A stretch of 64,000 nt of DNA, taken from positions 1-64,000 of the forward strand of contig NZ_QUZU01000027.1 in assembly GCF_004682055.1 (NCBI RefSeq), given 5' to 3'. Shown here one piece after another: positions 60,847 to 64,000 of the stretch. Every line of letters starts with the position of its first letter. Within the stretch, counting starts at the first letter, position 1. Under the pieces are notes generated by a model, which was not told where the DNA came from, searched no databases, and saw only the letters and a list, made by a program, of their open reading frames with translations. The translations under genes and the position numbers were made by a program. This DNA comes from Pseudomonas kairouanensis. Its GTDB lineage: Bacteria; Pseudomonadota; Gammaproteobacteria; Pseudomonadales; Pseudomonadaceae.

Positions 60847-61542
60847 TCACGGCGCCACGGGGGTCACGAAGGCAATGCCGGTACGCAGCGCCGCGTTACG
60901 TACGTGTTCCTGCATGGTTTTTTGCGCCGTCGCACTGGCACGTCGGGCCAAGGCGCGCAGAATTTTGCGGTGTTCCTGCCAGGTTTCCATGGCACGCTCC
61001 GGCCGGATGAACGGTAGTTTCTGGCTCTCCAGGAACACCTCGGCGCTGGCACTGAGGATGCTTACCATCGCCTGGTTACCGCTGGCCAGCAGGATGCGCT
61101 GGTGGAATTCGAAGTCCAGCCGCGCTGCCGCTTCAAAGTCGCCGGCCTTGAGCACCTTGCGCATGGCCTCGACGTTATCTTCCAGGCGGTCGAGCTCATC
61201 AAGGGTCAATGTCACCGCCGCCAACCCCGCCGCAAAGCCTTCCAGGGCGTAGCGTAATTGGAAGATATCCAGCGGCGTGGCCTGGGCCGCAAACGGCCAG
61301 GCAAACCCCGGTGACTCCTCTGCCGCCTGCACAAACACGCCTTTGCCCGGCTGCACGCTGACCACACCCAAGGCACTGAGCGACGAAAGCGCCTCGCGCA
61401 ACGAGGCCCGGCTCACCCCCAACTGCACTGCCAGGTCGCGCTGGGACGGCAGTGCATCACCCGGCCCGAAGCCTTGCTCCTTGATCAGTTTGCGGATGGC
61501 CTGCAGGGCCGCTTCCGGTACGGCTTGGGCGATGGAATTCAT
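60847..61542 (-). CDS. GntR-family (FadR subfamily, FCD domain) regulator
   Basis: A 231-residue regulator. The N-terminal winged helix ('LPSQRDLAVQLGVSRASLREALSSL' in outline, about 30-60) is typical of GntR. The C-terminal FCD helical domain (about 90-215) carries metal and ligand residues such as 'FEFHQRILLASGN' and a late His in 'EHRKILRAL'. FadR-type proteins sense carboxylates or amino acids. It is divergent from the amino-acid ABC operon, which it probably controls. The start at 61542 (MNSIAQAVPEA) is used; the longer frame lacks support. Confidence 0.9.
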   Translation of the reverse strand: MNSIAQAVPEAALQAIRKLIKEQGFGPGDALPSQRDLAVQLGVSRASLREALSSLSALGVVSVQPGKGVFVQAAEESPGFAWPFAAQATPLDIFQLRYALEGFAAGLAAVTLTLDELDRLEDNVEAMRKVLKAGDFEAAARLDFEFHQRILLASGNQAMVSILSASAEVFLESQKLPFIRPERAMETWQEHRKILRALARRASATAQKTMQEHVRNAALRTGIAFVTPVAP

Positions 61543-61797
61543 AAAAAACTCAAGGTTGCAGTCAACGGAGCGGCTAGTTGTAAAGCTATTCGCGGCCGGC
61601 GGCAAGCCACGCCCCAAAGGGGCTCGCGGGGTTTTATCAGCGCTCGAAAAGGGTGCGAAAAGGCCAGCCACTGTTCAGACCAGTAAGACCACGACAGCTC
61701 AATAAATCCCGGCCCTACAGACGATTCGCACGCTCATGGCATGGGCTATGCACTGAGCAAATCCAGAAAATTCCTTCGCCCTTCTCGGAGAGTTGCC

Positions 61798-62583
61798 ATG
61801 ACCAAGCGCTACAGCGCCCTGCTCACTGCCCTGTTTGCCAGCCTGATGCTGAGCCAGGCACCCGCCCAGGCCAACGGTCTGGACGATATCGTCGCCCGTG
61901 GCACCCTGAAGGTGGCGGTGCCTCAGGACTTCCCGCCGTTCGGCTCGGTGGGCCCGGACATGAAGCCCCGAGGCCTGGACATCGACACCGCCAAGCTGCT
62001 GGCCGACCAGCTCAAGGTCAAGCTGGAACTCACCCCGGTCAACAGCACCAACCGCATCCCGTTCCTCACCACCGGCAAGGTCGACCTGGTGATCTCAAGC
62101 CTTGGCAAAAACGCCGAGCGGGAAAAGGTCATCGACTTCTCCAAAGCCTACGCCCCCTTCTACCTCGCGGTGTTCGGCCCGCCTGAAGCCGCCATCGGCA
62201 GCCTCGATGACCTCAAGGGCAAGACCATCAGCGTGACCCGTGGCGCCATCGAAGACATCGAGCTGACCGCCGTGGCCCCCAAGGAAGCCACCATCAAGCG
62301 CTTCGAAGACAACAACTCCACTATCGCTGCCTACCTGGCCGGCCAGGTCGACCTGATCGCCAGCGGCAACGTGGTGATGGTGGCGATCAGCGAACGCAAC
62401 CCCAAACGCGTGCCGGCCCTGAAAGTAAAACTCAAGGATTCGCCGGTATACGTGGGCGTGAACAAGAACGAGCCGGCGCTGCTGGAAAAGGTCAATCAGA
62501 TCCTGGTGTCCGCCAAGGCCGACGGCAGCCTGGAAAAAAATGCCCTGCAATGGCTCAAAGAACCCTTGCCTGCCGATCTCTGA
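61798..62583 (+). CDS. Polar amino-acid ABC transporter binding protein
   Basis: A 261-residue secreted binding protein of the HisJ/GlnH family: signal peptide of about 24 residues (cleavage AQA-NG), then 'VARGTLKVAVPQDFPPFGSV', 'RGLDIDTAKLLADQLKVKLEL' and 'SLGKNAEREKVIDFSKAYAPFY'. It probably binds an amino acid or an amino-acid derivative; the exact ligand cannot be told. The ATG at 61798 has a GGAGAG site. It is first in the operon divergent from the GntR gene. Confidence 0.92.
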   Translation: MTKRYSALLTALFASLMLSQAPAQANGLDDIVARGTLKVAVPQDFPPFGSVGPDMKPRGLDIDTAKLLADQLKVKLELTPVNSTNRIPFLTTGKVDLVISSLGKNAEREKVIDFSKAYAPFYLAVFGPPEAAIGSLDDLKGKTISVTRGAIEDIELTAVAPKEATIKRFEDNNSTIAAYLAGQVDLIASGNVVMVAISERNPKRVPALKVKLKDSPVYVGVNKNEPALLEKVNQILVSAKADGSLEKNALQWLKEPLPADL

Positions 62584-62598
62584 ACGCGGAGCTGATTC

Positions 62599-63267
62599 AT
62601 GGCGTATCAATTTGACTTTGTACCGGTGCTGGCCAACACCGACCTGCTGTTGCGCGGCGCGTTGTTCACCCTGGAGCTGACGGCCATCGGCGCCATCCTG
62701 GGGGTTGCCCTGGGCACGGTAGGCGCCGTGGTGCGGGCGTGGAAAATCCAGCCGTTTGCCTGGTTCTTCGGGGTGTATGTCGAGTTGATCCGCAACACGC
62801 CGTTTCTGGTGCAACTGTTCTTTATCTTTTTCGGCCTGCCGTCGCTAGGCCTGAAAATTACCGAGTGGCAAGCCGCCGTGCTGGCGATGGTGATCAACCT
62901 GGGGGCCTACTCCACCGAGATTATTCGTGCCGGCATCCAGGCTGTCCCGCGCGGGCAATTGGAAGCCGCTGCGGCACTGGCGATGACGCGCTTCGAGGCG
63001 TTCCGCCATGTGGTGCTGCTGCCGGCGCTGGGCAAGGTGTGGCCGGCCCTGAGCAGCCAGATCATCATCGTGATGCTCGGTTCGGCGGTGTGTTCGCAGA
63101 TCGCTACCGAAGAGCTGAGCTTTGCCGCCAACTTTATCCAGTCCCGCAACTTCCGCGCCTTCGAAACCTACGCGCTGACCACCCTGGTGTACCTGTGCAT
63201 GGCGCTGATGATTCGCCAGTTGCTCAACTGGATTGGCCGTCGCTTCGTGATGAGGAACAGCCGATGA
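62599..63267 (+). CDS. Polar amino-acid ABC transporter permease 1
   Basis: A 222-residue HisQ/HisM-type permease with about five spans. The family motif 'ELIRNTPFLVQLFFIFFGLP' and the coupling loop 'EAAAALAMTRFEAFRHVVLP'-like segment are seen. It begins 15 bases after the binding-protein gene and overlaps the second permease by four bases. Confidence 0.93.
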   Translation: MAYQFDFVPVLANTDLLLRGALFTLELTAIGAILGVALGTVGAVVRAWKIQPFAWFFGVYVELIRNTPFLVQLFFIFFGLPSLGLKITEWQAAVLAMVINLGAYSTEIIRAGIQAVPRGQLEAAAALAMTRFEAFRHVVLLPALGKVWPALSSQIIIVMLGSAVCSQIATEELSFAANFIQSRNFRAFETYALTTLVYLCMALMIRQLLNWIGRRFVMRNSR

Positions 63268-63914
63268 GTGATTTTTCGTTCTGGGACATCGTGCGTAACC
63301 TGCTCACCGGCCTGCAATGGACGCTGTTGCTGTCGCTGGTGGCGTTTATCGGCGGTGGTGTGATCGGCTTGCTGGTGATGACCATGCGCATCAGCAGCAA
63401 GGCGTTCCCGCGCAACGTGGCCCGTACCTATATCGAGCTGTTCCAGGGCACGCCGCTGTTGATGCAGCTGTTCCTGGTGTTTTTCGGCATTGCCCTGCTG
63501 GGTGTGGATATCTCGCCGTGGCTAGCAGCGGCCATTGCCCTGACCCTGTTTACCAGCGCCTACCTTGCCGAGATCTGGCGCGGCTGTGTCGATTCCATCG
63601 CCCACGGGCAGTGGGAAGCTTCGGCCAGCCTGGCGCTGAACCCGCTTGAACAACTGCGCTACGTGATCCTGCCCCAGGCCCTGCGCATTGCCGTTGCGCC
63701 AACCGTGGGCTTCTCGGTGCAGGTGGTCAAAGGCACCGCCGTAACCTCGATTATCGGCTTCACCGAACTGACCAAGACCGGCGGCATGCTCGCCAATGCC
63801 ACGTTTGAGCCCTTCATGGTCTACGGCCTGGTGGCCCTTGGTTACTTTTTGCTCTGCTACCCCTTGTCCCTCAGTGCGCGCTATCTGGAAAGGAGACTGC
63901 ATGCCTCTGCTTAG
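63264..63914 (+). CDS. Polar amino-acid ABC transporter permease 2
   Basis: A 216-residue HisM-type permease with about five spans: 'IELFQGTPLLMQLFLVFFG', 'EIWRGCVDSIAHGQWEASAS' and 'LNPLEQLRYVILPQALRIAV'. The ATG at 63264 overlaps the first permease stop (ATGA), and its own stop lies 14 bases inside the ATPase gene. The two permeases form a heterodimer. Confidence 0.93.
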   Translation: MSDFSFWDIVRNLLTGLQWTLLLSLVAFIGGGVIGLLVMTMRISSKAFPRNVARTYIELFQGTPLLMQLFLVFFGIALLGVDISPWLAAAIALTLFTSAYLAEIWRGCVDSIAHGQWEASASLALNPLEQLRYVILPQALRIAVAPTVGFSVQVVKGTAVTSIIGFTELTKTGGMLANATFEPFMVYGLVALGYFLLCYPLSLSARYLERRLHASA

Positions 63915-64000
63915 AATTTCGGCCCTGCATAAGTATTACGGCGATCACCATGTGCTCAAGGGCATCGACCTCACGGTAGAAGAAGGCCAGGTGGTGGCGA
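63901..64000 (+). CDS. Polar amino-acid ABC transporter ATPase, 5' part
   Basis: The first 33 codons of an ABC ATPase (MPLLRISALHKYYGDHHVLK, then 'GIDLTVEEGQVVA'), cut by the window end before the Walker A motif. The opening is typical of GlnQ/HisP proteins. An AGGAGA site lies six bases before the ATG, and the gene overlaps the permease end by 14 bases. Confidence 0.88.
   Translation, partial: MPLLRISALHKYYGDHHVLKGIDLTVEEGQVVA

Noticed and set aside
61543..61797. A GntR operator between the GntR gene and the amino-acid ABC operon
   Set aside because: A 'ttcagaccag' half-site-like sequence near 61674-61683 has no good partner arm, so I do not call an operator.

Overview
The window is chromosomal DNA of a fluorescent Pseudomonas (P. 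fluorescens group). The evidence is the high GC content with strong third-position GC, about fourteen REP-type palindromic elements of the 'tgtgggagcgggcttgctcgcgaa' class, and gene blocks ordered as in other pseudomonads: spuBCDEFGH with divergent spuI, ssuEADCBF with lsfA, the ubi-pepP-ygfB-zapA-6S RNA-ygfA cluster, and ubiD-rho-trxA. I see no prophage, insertion sequence, CRISPR array, tRNA or rRNA. Synteny statements rest on remembered family and genome knowledge, not on a search.

Layout. 1-2.1 kb: a GlxA-type AraC regulator divergent from an HD-domain protein. 2.1-12.5 kb: polyamine uptake and catabolism (ABC permeases, ATPase, two binding proteins, putrescine aminotransferase, glutamylpolyamine synthetase; a second synthetase divergent). 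The amidohydrolase gene spuA, normally first in this operon, is missing. 12.7-13.35 kb: a TetR regulator bracketed by near-identical REP doublets. 13.5-22.1 kb: a sulfur-starvation block (ssuFBCDAE, lsfA, an OprD-type porin and a lone tauA). 22.3-27.4 kb: argA, argE, a CYTH-CHAD triphosphatase, an Lrp regulator and a divergent small ACT-like protein. 27.4-31 kb: a lone GspE/PilB ATPase, a QmcA-NfeD pair and a DUF2388 protein. 31.1-36.8 kb: an ArnB-like aminotransferase, gcvT-gcvH and an iron ABC importer. 36.9-44.1 kb: ubiquinone hydroxylases, pepP, ygfB, a ZapB-like protein, zapA, 6S RNA, ygfA, a 49-residue membrane microprotein and an EVE protein. 44.2-49.6 kb: a yhiI-rbbA-yhhJ type exporter and a FliL-like protein. 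49.7-57.3 kb: a quinone oxidoreductase, glpT, chaC, a TonB-dependent receptor, a PagP-like small barrel and a ferredoxin-type flavin reductase. 57.3-60.7 kb: ubiD, rho, trxA. 60.8-64 kb: a GntR regulator divergent from a polar amino-acid ABC importer that runs off the window.

How the genes work together. The spu block imports putrescine and spermidine and degrades them by transamination and gamma-glutamylation. The sulfur block brings sulfonates across both membranes, frees sulfite with FMNH2-dependent SsuD fed by SsuE, and protects the cell with LsfA; AT-rich motifs containing AAAGAAT lie in front of ssuE, lsfA, oprD/tauA and, 34 kb away, the TonB-dependent receptor. The ubi genes, ubiD and the coupled flavin reductase serve ubiquinone synthesis.

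I did not find a clear, wholly novel multi-gene system. The most interesting non-standard signals are a possible ribosome-binding-site-sequestering pseudoknot in front of the lone gspE-like gene, a conserved 21-nt loop carried on different stems at three places, the shared sulfur-promoter motif that links in the TonB receptor, loss of spuA, a nested REP inside the spu operon, and a PagP-like barrel with an altered active-site residue.
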